From positions 1-64,000 of the forward strand of contig JAISOY010000066.1 of the NCBI GenBank assembly GCA_031275285.1: 64,000 nucleotides of DNA. The letters run 5' to 3'. The notes under the pieces are model-generated. The model was given only the letters and a program-made list of their open reading frames with translations, was not told the DNA's origin and ran no database searches. The stretch's first letter is position 1. Each line of letters begins with the position of its first letter. Position numbers and translations under genes: made by a program. This document shows positions 27,955 through 37,721 of the stretch, piece by piece. This DNA comes from Bacteroidales bacterium. GTDB lineage: Bacteria > Bacteroidota > Bacteroidia > Bacteroidales > UBA4181.

Positions 27955-29067
27955 TTAATATCTGATAATACTATAAATCTCTATTTCATATATTCTGGTT
28001 TTTGATGCTGATTCGAATTTAACTTTTTCGGTTGTTACAGAATTGAAGTTGCCACCTACTATTCCCTCTGTATTTCCCGTAACACTGAAAACCCGTACCC
28101 AATCAGTTCCATCCCATACACTGAGAGTAATATCAGACAAGGGGTAAGACGTATAATTTCCGTTCCCATTCCAAGACATAAAACCATTAACCGCATATTC
28201 GCCTTGTAAGTCTATTTCAATCCAGTGTGTTCCGTCGGCATCTCCTGATATCCATCTTGGTGCACTTGTCGCATAATTCCCGTCAACTGCATTTTCTCCT
28301 CCGAAAGAAGCCGGATTATCTTGATGTACACTACCGACTGTAACAGGTTTACCTACCGAAACATTTACTATCTTGGTAATGTCCATTGAGATAATATCCG
28401 TATAGAATGTATCGATGGCATTCGGATCAGGTTTGTACAACGTTCTATAACTAACACCTTTTGTGTAATCAGCATCATCCATGGTTAACTGATTATTAAG
28501 GAAGCTTGTATAAAACTCAGTAACGGGTTCACCGGACCTGTTTGTATAGAACAATTCGACTCCGATTTCTTCTTCAGAAGAAGATCCGGCCCAGGTGACC
28601 AGAATATCACCTCCATCATTGATATTGGTTTCGGTAACCCTTCTGTTCAATAACTTTTCCTGATATAATGGTCCGTACACACTTGCCAATGTTTCCAGTA
28701 CCATAGATTTATTACCGTGATCATCCATGGATACCCAGTTGAATGTGTAATTTCCCTCACTTAGGGCGTTTTCGCCTTCGAATGATACTTCCAGTTCATC
28801 CGAAGGATTGTGGGGATCAATAGTAAGTACCCTGGAATTAGCATTATTGGTACCCCAGGTTAATGTTAGGGTTTTTGCCCTGGGATCGCTTAACCAATAT
28901 TTTAATAATAACCTTTCTCTTCCCGGAAGAGCTCTTACAGAATCGACCTTTCCGATATAAACAGTTTCTCCCCGTGCAAGAAAATCATCATGTTTATCAT
29001 TCATTTTCGCACAACTACTTAATAATATGGTTGTGACGATTGAAAAAAACAATAATCTATTTTTCAT
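27955..29067 (-). CDS. SusE-position lipoprotein: DUF4998 plus discoidin domain
   Basis: The ATG at 29067 is chosen over an in-frame TTG two codons upstream because it gives a compact signal and lipobox (LLSSC). Residues of about 20-230 match DUF4998 (ARGETVYIGKVDSVRALPGRERLLLKYW-type start, two Ig-like units). The last 130 residues are an F5/8 type C domain (GENAVDGNYATSAPRW, THWIEIDLQGEYAVNGF). Proteins at this position in SusCD operons usually bind glycan at the cell surface. The gene follows the DUF4959-type lipoprotein gene by 22 bases and is the last cistron before the MITE-like element. Confidence 0.82.
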   Translation of the reverse strand: MKNRLLFFSIVTTILLSSCAKMNDKHDDFLARGETVYIGKVDSVRALPGRERLLLKYWLSDPRAKTLTLTWGTNNANSRVLTIDPHNPSDELEVSFEGENALSEGNYTFNWVSMDDHGNKSMVLETLASVYGPLYQEKLLNRRVTETNINDGGDILVTWAGSSSEEEIGVELFYTNRSGEPVTEFYTSFLNNQLTMDDADYTKGVSYRTLYKPDPNAIDTFYTDIISMDITKIVNVSVGKPVTVGSVHQDNPASFGGENAVDGNYATSAPRWISGDADGTHWIEIDLQGEYAVNGFMSWNGNGNYTSYPLSDITLSVWDGTDWVRVFSVTGNTEGIVGGNFNSVTTEKVKFESASKTRIYEIEIYSIIRY

Positions 29068-29089
29068 AATCAAACAATTACATTAATTA

Positions 29090-30289
29090 TTAATTAACAG
29101 GTTCACCCCAGAATCTTAATTCAGCAACATGCAAGCCATTGCTTCCGCCCCATGTTTCTCTTACCCTGAAACGTATATACCTTACTGCCGGAGCATCCTC
29201 AGGGAATTCGAATTCTTCTCCGGCTGCAGCATATGAATAATCTTCCTCAGTAGCCTCCTGGCTCGAATCTAAGCCTGAAGGACGGTATGACTCACAATCC
29301 AGCAGATGGATCCATTCGCTATCAGCACTGGCTGCATTTTGAGCAACAGCAAGAGAGTTGCTTCCCATTATGTAGAAATCCCTGGGGTTATGTAATCTGA
29401 AATAATAATCATTTCTACCCCACATCCTGAACCTCGATAATTGAGCCGTTACTCCCAAATCTATTGTAAAGTAGGCATTTATATCACTGGCCTGGATATA
29501 ATAAACTTGTCCGGATGAAGAGCCGGCAACCAGAACGTCATCCCACATGACACTCATACTGGAATTACTCCAACCATGTAGAACAAAGCTGGCAAGTTTG
29601 GGCATAGCCACAAAATTTTTGTTGTCCAGTTGCATTTCAAACAATGGTTCTAGGGAAAATTCAAGCGTATCACTATAATTATTATAGGTATCTTTAGCAA
29701 AAACACCAAATGTAGTCATAACGGCATCTTGTCCTCTGACAGCCCTTTTGGCATTTTTTTCAGATGAATAAATGGCATCTACCAGTTCGAAATTTCCGGT
29801 TTCATTTTTTTTCAATATGGTTACGGTGACCTCATCCTGTATAGCATTCTCCCATGTCATTTTGAATCCGCCACGGGCTACTTCGTAATTGATACTTCTG
29901 ACAATATCAAAAATAATAGCATCTTCGGGTTCAATAGTGACCTCGACAGGTTCGGATTCATTCTGACTTCTATCTACAGCAATTAATTGCAAAGTATACT
30001 GCTGTTTTTTTGCAAATCCCTTGACTGTGATATAATTGGTGAAACTTGAGGCCCTGATATCCTGCACTTCTCCGTTAGGAAGCGTGAATTTTGTTTTTAC
30101 ATACAAAAGGTCGGTTTCGTCGGGTAATTCGTATGAAATAGTAGATCCTCCCGGAAAATTACTTACCTGAACACTCTCCTTGTTTATCGGAGAGGGCGGG
30201 GTATCATCTACAGGATATTGTCCGATAGGATCTTCCGAGCAAGCTGCAAGCAGGAAAAGCCCTATAAAAAATATGATATATGTTTTCAT
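29090..30289 (-). CDS. SusE-position lipoprotein with DUF4959/DUF5126/DUF5000-type domains
   Basis: A lipobox (LLAAC) is followed by an Ig-like DUF4959 unit (VSNFPGGSTISYELPDETDLLYVK), a second beta domain of the DUF5126 type and a C-terminal discoidin-like DUF5000 domain (YFTIDLGVTAQLSRFRMWGRND, VRYIRFRVRETWGG). Three-domain proteins of this kind are standard partners of SusD. They are thought to help glycan capture at the outer surface. It lies 27 bases downstream of susD. Its counterpart in the second locus is at 59599-61032, with the same domain order. Confidence 0.83.
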   Translation of the reverse strand: MKTYIIFFIGLFLLAACSEDPIGQYPVDDTPPSPINKESVQVSNFPGGSTISYELPDETDLLYVKTKFTLPNGEVQDIRASSFTNYITVKGFAKKQQYTLQLIAVDRSQNESEPVEVTIEPEDAIIFDIVRSINYEVARGGFKMTWENAIQDEVTVTILKKNETGNFELVDAIYSSEKNAKRAVRGQDAVMTTFGVFAKDTYNNYSDTLEFSLEPLFEMQLDNKNFVAMPKLASFVLHGWSNSSMSVMWDDVLVAGSSSGQVYYIQASDINAYFTIDLGVTAQLSRFRMWGRNDYYFRLHNPRDFYIMGSNSLAVAQNAASADSEWIHLLDCESYRPSGLDSSQEATEEDYSYAAAGEEFEFPEDAPAVRYIRFRVRETWGGSNGLHVAELRFWGEPVN

Positions 30290-30316
30290 ATTAAATATAT
30301 TTATAAAATTAATAGA

Positions 30317-32263
30317 TTACCAACCTGGATTTTGAACCAAATTAGTATTTTTCAATAATTCACCATGCCTGATCGGCCATAAATATTCTTTCTTGCTGAA
30401 TTGCAGATTATATAAAGTGATCAGATTGTAATAATCTTCAGGAACCGTACCCATGATATTCCAAGCTCTAACGGCTCTGTTCATCTCCGTCTCAGCTAAC
30501 AACCAACGGCGAAGATCCCAGAAACGTTTTCCTTCGAAAGCCAATTCGATCATACGTTCTTTTTGAATGATTTCCCGCATACCGGTTTTACTGTTCGGCT
30601 TTTCAGAATATTTGGAATATTGTCTCCAGCTATCAACAACGCCTTGTAATCCGGCTCTATACCTGATGCTGTCTACATAATCATATACTTCCTGGCTTGG
30701 AACGTCAAGGCTCTCATTTAAAGCTTCTGCGTACAATAAATACAGATCGGCCAGACGCATGATCGGGAAAGTAGACTGAACTGTATTTAAAGAGGTTCCG
30801 GCACTGTTGACTTGTGTCTCGATATGGGAGCCTTTTTTTACAAGATAGCCAGTTATAGAATACCTTAGCCCCATATAGTTTCCGGATGGTTTTCCTTTTA
30901 ACATGTAAGTGACCCAAGCCCTCTGATCTTCAGGAGACTGGTCGAAATCTACTTTTCTGCCGTTCCCCAGCCAGTATCCTCCGTCAAAACCAAGGTTAGC
31001 ATAGAACCTGGGTTCACGGTTCATGTTGATTTTGGCTGTCGGATAACCGCTGGTAGTATCCCTGTAAATATAATATTTATGACTCACGGGGGCAACATCT
31101 GTTTTAAACCGATTTTCATAATCATAATTTATATCTTCATCGATAGGCACTCCATTATTGGAATAGAAAAGTTCAACCATCCGCATGGTAGGTGCAATAA
31201 CAGGTTCCGTTGCCGCAAGCGTCGTATGCGATACTAAAAAATGAGGAAGGGTACAACTGGTCAAATCGTTGAGTGTTCCCCAGATAGTTTCACTGTTCCA
31301 TTTTTCAGTTACTACTGTTCTTAAGGTCATCAGCAACTTACTGGTATCGGAAATGCCACTATAAGAAGAGTAAAAAACAGATTGGTTAAATGTATACAAT
31401 TTAAACTGTTGGGCAAGTCTGACGGTATCGATAGCATTTTTGCAGGCATCTTTTGCTCTTTCCCATTTTTGTTTTTCAGTAAGACTGCTTTCAAATAGTT
31501 TCTCTCCCCTGTTATCTTGAAATCCGGCATAATCCGGGTTATTATTGAATAAAGGACTGGCAGCAGTAACCAATATTTCTGCTTTTATAGATAATGCTAT
31601 GGGTTGAGTGATCCTGCGCATTTCATTCGATGTATCGAAAATAATCAGGGGAAGATATGGAACAGCTTCATTGATTAATTGCACAATGTAATCCACACAA
31701 TCGTCAAATTTATCCCGATATACCTTTGTTTCGTCAATGCCGGCATCTACAGGCAAACTTTCTTTTATTAAAGGGATCGGCCCGTATGCCCGTAACAGAT
31801 AGTAATGATAATATGCCTTTAAGAACTTTACTTCGGCAACCCAACGATTTCTGTCATCTTCATTCAAATCGGGTCCTACCTTATGTATATTCTCAAGAAA
31901 TATATTACAATCCCTGATACCCTGGAACAACGCTTTTCCCTGAACAGATCCTTCCCAAAAATTGAAATAAGGTGTATTGGAATTTTGTTGCTGTTTTAGG
32001 AAAAACCCGGCGAAATTTCCCGTTTTCGAATTGGCCCAGGAGTCATATAAAGACCAGGTATCATCACCTCCCATTATGGCAGGATCATAGCGCGGATCAC
32101 CTATAACGGGCAGCCAGGTGTAGCAAGTGGTAAGGTATGATTCTGCTCCGGCCCTGTCGCGAAAAGCATAATCGATAGTTGCTATATTATCCGGGACGAT
32201 ATCCAGATAACTATCACAAGAGCAACATAATAATACGAAAAATATATAATAAATCCGTTTCAT
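30317..32263 (-). CDS. SusD/RagB-family nutrient-binding lipoprotein, left PUL
   Basis: SusD proteins cap the SusC transporter and bind the glycan at the cell surface. The lipobox CCSC and the opening DSYLDIVPDNIAT are typical, followed by TPR-like helices (VKFLKAYYHYYLLRAYGPIPL) and the C-terminal RMIELAFEGKRFWDLRRW and LQNPGW-like endings. At 648 residues it is a normal size. The gene follows susC by 14 bases and precedes the two auxiliary lipoproteins, which is the classical order. Glycan specificity cannot be inferred from the sequence. Confidence 0.93.
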   Translation of the reverse strand: MKRIYYIFFVLLCCSCDSYLDIVPDNIATIDYAFRDRAGAESYLTTCYTWLPVIGDPRYDPAIMGGDDTWSLYDSWANSKTGNFAGFFLKQQQNSNTPYFNFWEGSVQGKALFQGIRDCNIFLENIHKVGPDLNEDDRNRWVAEVKFLKAYYHYYLLRAYGPIPLIKESLPVDAGIDETKVYRDKFDDCVDYIVQLINEAVPYLPLIIFDTSNEMRRITQPIALSIKAEILVTAASPLFNNNPDYAGFQDNRGEKLFESSLTEKQKWERAKDACKNAIDTVRLAQQFKLYTFNQSVFYSSYSGISDTSKLLMTLRTVVTEKWNSETIWGTLNDLTSCTLPHFLVSHTTLAATEPVIAPTMRMVELFYSNNGVPIDEDINYDYENRFKTDVAPVSHKYYIYRDTTSGYPTAKINMNREPRFYANLGFDGGYWLGNGRKVDFDQSPEDQRAWVTYMLKGKPSGNYMGLRYSITGYLVKKGSHIETQVNSAGTSLNTVQSTFPIMRLADLYLLYAEALNESLDVPSQEVYDYVDSIRYRAGLQGVVDSWRQYSKYSEKPNSKTGMREIIQKERMIELAFEGKRFWDLRRWLLAETEMNRAVRAWNIMGTVPEDYYNLITLYNLQFSKKEYLWPIRHGELLKNTNLVQNPGW

Positions 32264-32277
32264 TTTATTCTTTTTTT

Positions 32278-35200
32278 TTAAAATGTAAACTGTACCCCAA
32301 GATTATAAACTTTTTGAATAGGATATCCTAATCCGTTCCCGGCCATTTCCGGATCCCATAATTTAAATTTACTGAATGTAAATAAATTGGTACCACTAAA
32401 ATAAACCCGGAAAGTTTTCATCCTGATTTTATTGGTCAATCTTTCAGGAATGGTATATCCGAATTCAACCGATTTAAGACGCAGGAATGATCCGTTACGC
32501 ATGAACCAGGTGCTGCGTTGTACGTTGTTATTTACCATTTCATTGGCCAGTCTCGGCCATAAAGCATATAGATTACGGTTATCTTCCGACCAGTGATTGT
32601 CTGCATATGCCTGCAGTAATGCATTTTTTGACTGAATGCTACTAGTGCCGTCCGTATCGATAAAAGGAACAGTTGATGGCCTATTTGTCGGATCACTTGC
32701 ATCCGTATTGATCCAGAAACTCCTTTGTCCCAATCCCTGGAAGAAGAATGACAGATCAAATCCTTTATATCCGGCGGAAAGTCCAAATCCATATACTATT
32801 TGAGGTTCTGTCGGAAAGCCGATCGGTACTCTATCCAGATCGGTAATCTGACCATCTCCGTCAATATCTTTGTATTTAATATCGCCACCCATAATAGCAG
32901 CATTACCTCCAAAATTTTGTTCTGGTGAGTTCGATACTTCATAATCGTCAACAAATAAACGTTCAGCTACATAACCGAATTGCTGGGAAACAGGTTCTCC
33001 GATTATAGACCGCCAGGGAGTAGTTGAATAATCTATTTCCTCATATTCGGTATATTCGGTAGTAGCATAAGTAAAATTAGCCCTTCCTGCTACCCATAAA
33101 TCGTGGGTAAAGCTATGTTGATAATCAAGAGAAAGATCTACCCCACTTCCTTTTGCTTTACCAAGATTTGCCTGTGGCGTAGCGGAAAGCCCCATTGTAG
33201 CAGGTACATAGGATCTATTTAATAAAATACCGCTTCTTTTTTCGGTATAAAAATCAAACATGAATTCCAGTTTGTTAAATAGACTCAGTTCGACTCCCAG
33301 ATTCATTTTTTTTGCAGTCTCCCAGGTGATCTTGTCATTGGCGTAACGATCAACTTTTACACCATAACGGGTGTAGTTAAAGTCATATCCGTACTGATAG
33401 GATCTTCCCGATTCAGTACCCATAAGAACTTTAGATAAGTAGAAAAAACGGTCGTCAGCGTCTCCAATGGCGTCATTTCCTACTATACCGTATGTTCCTT
33501 TAAATTTTAATTTTGAAATAACCTTTTTTAAATTATCTGTCCAGAATTTTTCATTAGAAGTAATCCAACCAAAGCCGGCTGATGGAAAGAAACCAAAACG
33601 TTCATTTTTGGCAAATCTTTCAGAACCATTATACCCGAAATTAAATTCAGCGAAGTACCGATCATCGTATGCATATGTTGCTCTTCCGGATAATCCGATA
33701 TTTCTATGAGGTAAAGACAATTCAAAACTTTCAGCATTGGCTTCCGAATAATTTCGCATGGTAAATACCAACATGCCGCTTACAGCATGTTTCTGCAGGA
33801 AAGTTTTGTCATAGGTAACTGCAGCTTCAGTATAGTTGGTGGTTTCGATTTCTTTAGGATCTTCTGTAAATCTCAGCCATTCTTCAGCCTCTCCCGTACC
33901 GGAATTCAGCCATTGTAAGATATACGTATCAGCTTGTTTATCATAAGAAGCTACGGAATAATAATAAGGCTTATATTGTCTCTTGGTACTATGATAGGAA
34001 TAACGATTGGTAGAATACAGAGCCCTTAATGATAATCCGGAAATAATGAAATCCAGATTTTGCTTTAACTCGAATTGTGCCATCATTTTAGACTTGTTAT
34101 AATCCTTATACCCTTTTACCATATCTGCATATGGATTGATATAATTGGCTGTTCCTGAATTTCCGAATAAGATATGGTAGGTATGTTGATTAGCTTCATC
34201 AGGCGCATATTTTGGAGCGAAAAGTACGGGATCCGATCTCATTATCTTCTTATATATCGCATCTCCGCTATCTATTGGTCCTTGATAATCATCAAAAGTA
34301 CCGGACAAACGTACTATGGCTTCAGTCGTTTTTGTAATATTGATGTTGACATTAGAACGTAATAAGTAACGTTTTAAATCAATATTATTGTTAAAATTAT
34401 TCTGTTTGTCTACTTTGAGAATACCATTGTCCTGATTGAATGTTGCGGCCACATAATACCTCGCAATTTTTCCTCCTCCGCTTACATTCATGTTTGCACG
34501 ATAGTTAACGGCATAATCATTACAAAGCATTTCATACCAGTCATTAGCGGGATAAACATACTGATTTCTGTTAGGATCCATCGTATTGTCAATTTTTTCC
34601 CGCGAATAAGGAGCATTTCCGTTTTTATCCCTTGTGAGTACTGCTTCGTTATTCAATTGCATATAAGTAATAGGATCGGCGATTTTGACTTTTTTGGTAG
34701 GTAAAGACAAAGACGTTTCAGCCCTGAAAGATACAGTAGCCTGACCTTCACGCCCTTCCTTGGTTGTAATGGCTATAACCCCATTAGCTCCACGTGCCCC
34801 ATATAAAGCTGTAGCTGTTGCATCCTTCATGATAGAAAAACTGGCAATATCATCCGGTTGCATACGAGACAAATCTGACGATGACATTTCCACACCATCA
34901 ATTAGAATAAGCGGTCCGCTTGCATAAGTTAAAGAGGTGACTCCACGAACAAAGAAACTGGCATCATCCATACCCGGCTCGCCACTGCTCTGGTAAGAAA
35001 CCAATCCTGCAATACGGCCTGCCAATGCGGTTGATAAGTTGCTGCTGGGTACTTTTAATTCACCTGGATTAACGGTGGTAATGGAGGCCAAAACACTTTC
35101 TTTTTTCTGTTTACCAAATGCAACAATGGTTACTTCATCTATGCTGGCGGCTTCTTCCTTTAATACGACAGCAATGATACGGCGTTGTCCTACTGTTACT

Positions 35201-35787
35201 TCCTGGGATTGGTATCCTATAAAACTAAACTGAAGTACGGATGTATCACTGGGAACCGACAGGAGAAATTCACCATTTATGTCCGTCATAATTCCCTGGC
35301 CTGAACCGCGGACAACCACATTAACGCCCGGGAGTAATTCTCCGGAATCATCGGAAACGGTTCCGGTAATTCTTATACCTTGTTGCTGTGGCTTTGACGG
35401 GAGTGTTTCTTTTTCTTTTTCTTTTTCTTTTTTATGAATGATGATATGTTCATCCATTATTTTGTACGATAAATCACTATTAAGTAATAAAGCATCCAAT
35501 AATTCTTTAATGGACTGATCTTTGATATCAATATTTACTTTTTTACTCAGGTCGATCTCATCGGTATAAAAAAAAGAAAAATTGCTTTGATTTTCAATTT
35601 CCTTAAAAATACTTTCCAAAGAAGTGTTTTTGTAACTGAAGGTGAGCTTCTTGGATTGTGAGTATACGTTTGCAGTAATCGTGAAAATACTTGCCCAGAT
35701 AAGCACGCAAATCATTTTGGCTATATTCACTATTTTACGTATTTCTTTTGAGGACAAAAATCCTCCATACTTATTAAATAAATCCAT
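32278..35787 (-). CDS. SusC/RagA-family TonB-dependent transporter with STN signalling domain, left PUL
   Basis: An outer-membrane transporter for oligosaccharides powered by TonB. After the signal (ending VYSQ) come an STN domain (residues 46-116), a KE-rich linker (119-127), a carboxypeptidase-like regulatory domain (139-210), the plug (from about 219, DEVTIVAFGKQKKES) and a 22-strand barrel ending in GVQFTF. The STN domain contacts FecR in the periplasm, so the transporter also reports substrate to the sigma/anti-sigma pair encoded just upstream. The linker is encoded by an in-frame TTTTTC repeat. Length is 1169 residues. Confidence 0.95.
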   Translation of the reverse strand: MDLFNKYGGFLSSKEIRKIVNIAKMICVLIWASIFTITANVYSQSKKLTFSYKNTSLESIFKEIENQSNFSFFYTDEIDLSKKVNIDIKDQSIKELLDALLLNSDLSYKIMDEHIIIHKKEKEKEKETLPSKPQQQGIRITGTVSDDSGELLPGVNVVVRGSGQGIMTDINGEFLLSVPSDTSVLQFSFIGYQSQEVTVGQRRIIAVVLKEEAASIDEVTIVAFGKQKKESVLASITTVNPGELKVPSSNLSTALAGRIAGLVSYQSSGEPGMDDASFFVRGVTSLTYASGPLILIDGVEMSSSDLSRMQPDDIASFSIMKDATATALYGARGANGVIAITTKEGREGQATVSFRAETSLSLPTKKVKIADPITYMQLNNEAVLTRDKNGNAPYSREKIDNTMDPNRNQYVYPANDWYEMLCNDYAVNYRANMNVSGGGKIARYYVAATFNQDNGILKVDKQNNFNNNIDLKRYLLRSNVNINITKTTEAIVRLSGTFDDYQGPIDSGDAIYKKIMRSDPVLFAPKYAPDEANQHTYHILFGNSGTANYINPYADMVKGYKDYNKSKMMAQFELKQNLDFIISGLSLRALYSTNRYSYHSTKRQYKPYYYSVASYDKQADTYILQWLNSGTGEAEEWLRFTEDPKEIETTNYTEAAVTYDKTFLQKHAVSGMLVFTMRNYSEANAESFELSLPHRNIGLSGRATYAYDDRYFAEFNFGYNGSERFAKNERFGFFPSAGFGWITSNEKFWTDNLKKVISKLKFKGTYGIVGNDAIGDADDRFFYLSKVLMGTESGRSYQYGYDFNYTRYGVKVDRYANDKITWETAKKMNLGVELSLFNKLEFMFDFYTEKRSGILLNRSYVPATMGLSATPQANLGKAKGSGVDLSLDYQHSFTHDLWVAGRANFTYATTEYTEYEEIDYSTTPWRSIIGEPVSQQFGYVAERLFVDDYEVSNSPEQNFGGNAAIMGGDIKYKDIDGDGQITDLDRVPIGFPTEPQIVYGFGLSAGYKGFDLSFFFQGLGQRSFWINTDASDPTNRPSTVPFIDTDGTSSIQSKNALLQAYADNHWSEDNRNLYALWPRLANEMVNNNVQRSTWFMRNGSFLRLKSVEFGYTIPERLTNKIRMKTFRVYFSGTNLFTFSKFKLWDPEMAGNGLGYPIQKVYNLGVQFTF
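35405..35436 (-). repeat. Hexanucleotide repeat encoding a Lys-Glu linker in SusC
   Basis: Four consecutive TTTTTC-type units (plus-strand view) encode alternating Lys and Glu between the STN and the carboxypeptidase-like domains. The unit length is a multiple of three, so slippage would change linker length without breaking the frame. Confidence 0.7.
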
Positions 35788-35851
35788 AAATTTGTTTCGA
35801 TTTTTGTTTTTTAAATAATTCTGAACACATTGTTTAAACTCAAAACATCAG

Positions 35852-35879
35852 ATAGGGGAATGTTGGCGCATTTCCCTAT
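35852..35879 (-). promoter_or_regulatory. Hairpin in the fecR-susC spacer
   Basis: Arms 35852-35862 and 35869-35879 pair at 10 of 11 positions around a six-base loop. It lies about 65 bases upstream of the susC start and 60 bases after the fecR stop, in a 153-base spacer. The following U-run is poor, so a leader hairpin or attenuator is as likely as a terminator. Confidence 0.45.
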
Positions 35880-35940
35880 TTTGTTTTTTCTCAATTTTGT
35901 TTATTCCATAGGCGTATATATTTAATATTTAAAGGTTATT

Positions 35941-36882
35941 TTACTGAATGGTTATTGTGTGATCTTGTATGTTATAGTCAAATGGCATGCTTTCTTTCAT
36001 AATATCTAAAATAGCTTCAGGTCCGTTATCTATGCTAAAACGTCCCGTTATTTTACGATCTTTAAGATGCTGGTTCTCAATTTGTATTTTTATTCGAAAG
36101 ACGCGTTCTAATTCGGAAAATACATTCTCAATGGCTGTTTGCTGAAATATTAAGCGTCCGTCTTTCCATGCGGTGTATAAAGTAACATCCACTTCATGAA
36201 GGGAGACATGATTACTTTTTTTGTTCAGTAATAGTTGCTGGCCTGGAGACAGTATTGATCCGTTGTTATCAATTCCTTTGTCGATATGAACAGAGCCCTC
36301 GATTAATGTAGTAACTATGTTTATTTCATCTGGATAAGACCTAATATTAAAACTGGTACCCAGTACGCTTACATTTGAATGGCCGGTACTTACAATAAAA
36401 GGTTTTTCTGTATTTTTTACTACTTCAAAGTAGGCTTCTCCGTTTAATTCCACTTTTCTTTCTTCATTGCCATATCTATCGATATAGGTCAAATTACTGG
36501 AAGAATTGAGCCATACCAATGTTCCGTCAGGTAAAGTATATTGTTTTCTTCCTGCTTCAACTAATAACATATGAGTTTCCTCTTTTGTCCGGTAACCGGA
36601 AAACCAGTATGTACCAATCAATAGTATAACAATGGATGCAGCTGCAACATACTTCCAGGGACGTAATTTCTTGATTTTTGTTTTTTGTTGGTCTTTTTGA
36701 ATTTTTTTCCAGAGAAGATTGAATGAGTTTTCTGCAGGGTATTTTTCAGAAGGATGATTCGTAGTGTATGATACCTTTTTGATGATATCATTATTTAAAT
36801 GATCTGAATTTTGTTCTTTTTTCACGATAGGATAAGTTAAGTCTTTTATTATATAGTAAGACCGGAAAAGGAATGAAATCAC
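35941..36882 (-). CDS. FecR-family anti-sigma factor
   Basis: An inner-membrane regulator that holds the ECF sigma factor and is released when the SusC STN domain signals substrate. There is one transmembrane segment at about residues 78-96, then the periplasmic FecR domain (RKQYTLPDGTLVWLNSSSNLTY, GEAYFEVVKN) and a C-terminal STN-contact domain of the DUF4974 type (ITGRFSIDN). The start is a GTG; no ATG precedes the membrane segment. The N-terminal sigma-binding part is less conserved than usual. It lies 28 bases after the sigma-factor gene, in the standard order sigma-FecR-SusC. Confidence 0.88.
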   Translation of the reverse strand: MISFLFRSYYIIKDLTYPIVKKEQNSDHLNNDIIKKVSYTTNHPSEKYPAENSFNLLWKKIQKDQQKTKIKKLRPWKYVAAASIVILLIGTYWFSGYRTKEETHMLLVEAGRKQYTLPDGTLVWLNSSSNLTYIDRYGNEERKVELNGEAYFEVVKNTEKPFIVSTGHSNVSVLGTSFNIRSYPDEINIVTTLIEGSVHIDKGIDNNGSILSPGQQLLLNKKSNHVSLHEVDVTLYTAWKDGRLIFQQTAIENVFSELERVFRIKIQIENQHLKDRKITGRFSIDNGPEAILDIMKESMPFDYNIQDHTITIQ

Positions 36883-36910
36883 CTAAATGAAAATAAAAAA
36901 ATATTATTTT

Positions 36911-37477
36911 TTATTTATATTTTTCGATGATTGCTTTTATTTTCTGTGTAGCAATGGACATTTGAGCATCAATGGTACGTACTGATATATTCAGTATTTC
37001 AGCGATTTGTTTGTATTTCATTCCGTCTTCGCGTACCAGCTTGAAAATAGTACGGCACCTGTCGGGTAAGGAGTTGATGGCTTTTTGTAATAACTGGTTT
37101 AGTTCATTGTCCAGAACAATACTTTCCGGTGTATTTTCATCGATTGTAGTATATTCAATAGATACAGACAAATCCTGATTTCTGGGGCGACGTGCTGATT
37201 TATCCAGGTAATGCAGGCATTTGTTTTTAACCGATTTGAATAAATAAGCTTCCAGGTTATCAATTTCAGTTAATTGCTGTCTGTTCTGCCAGATATTAAA
37301 AAAAACATCGGATACAATTTCTTCACACCATTCTTCACTTTTTACCATATGCATTCCAAAACGGAAAAGGCGCTCATAATAATCATAGTACAACTTTCTA
37401 AAAGCTGATTCTTCCCCGTTCACCGCAATCCGATGGATTAACTCAATATGAAGCTTTTTTTTCAAGTAATAATTCAA
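36911..37477 (-). CDS. ECF-type RNA polymerase sigma factor of the left PUL
   Basis: Region 2 (FRKLYYDYYERLFRFG to FFNIWQNRQQL) and region 4 (INSLPDRCRTIFKLVREDGMKYKQIAEIL) are clear, and the helix-turn-helix ISVRTIDAQMS is intact. This subgroup of ECF sigma factors pairs with FecR and activates the adjacent susCD operon. The frame begins after a stop at 37499-37501 and has no usable ATG; the TTG at 37477 is the best start but is uncertain by a few codons. At 188 residues it is full length. Confidence 0.9.
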   Translation of the reverse strand: MNYYLKKKLHIELIHRIAVNGEESAFRKLYYDYYERLFRFGMHMVKSEEWCEEIVSDVFFNIWQNRQQLTEIDNLEAYLFKSVKNKCLHYLDKSARRPRNQDLSVSIEYTTIDENTPESIVLDNELNQLLQKAINSLPDRCRTIFKLVREDGMKYKQIAEILNISVRTIDAQMSIATQKIKAIIEKYK

Positions 37478-37545
37478 AATATTCTCAAATATACAAATTT
37501 AATCGAATATTTGTGTTATGATCCTGATCTTCATCCTATATAATA

Positions 37546-37576
37546 AAAAACAAGCCCTGTATAAGAGCTTGTTTTT
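37546..37576 (-). terminator. Terminator of the tRNA-Cys gene
   Basis: Ten-base arms (37546-37555 and 37567-37576) pair perfectly around an 11-base loop and are flanked by A/T runs. On the minus strand it follows the tRNA 3' end by nine bases. Confidence 0.75.
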
Positions 37577-37584
37577 ATTTAGCG

Positions 37585-37655
37585 AGGTTTCTGGCGGATT
37601 CGAACCGCCGTACAAGGTTTTGCAGACCTCTGCCTAGCCACTCGGCCAAGAAACC
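37585..37655 (-). tRNA. tRNA-Cys (anticodon GCA)
   Basis: A 71-base cloverleaf is readable: a 7-bp acceptor stem (GGTTTCT with AGAAACC), an anticodon loop CTGCAAA giving GCA, and a T arm with GGTTCGAATCC. The discriminator base is U, as is nearly universal for tRNA-Cys. CCA is not encoded. It has its own promoter and terminator downstream of clpC. Confidence 0.96.
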
Positions 37656-37668
37656 GTTTTTGCGGTTG

Positions 37669-37699
37669 CAAAAGTACAGAATATTTTCAGACTTCCAAA
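37669..37699 (-). promoter_or_regulatory. Consensus promoter of tRNA-Cys
   Basis: On the minus strand TTTG (complement of 37696-37699) and TACTTTTG (complement of 37669-37676) are 19 bases apart, an exact Bacteroidota -33/-7 match. The predicted start is a few bases before the mature tRNA 5' end at 37655. Confidence 0.8.
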
Positions 37700-37708
37700 A
37701 ATATTCTG
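37677..37708 (-). terminator. Hairpin after clpC
   Basis: Arms 37677-37687 and 37698-37708 form an 11-bp AT-rich stem 14 bases after the clpC stop. It overlaps the -33 element of the tRNA promoter. The stem is weak, so termination is likely but not certain. Confidence 0.45.
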
Positions 37709-37721
37709 CTCAATTATGTTC

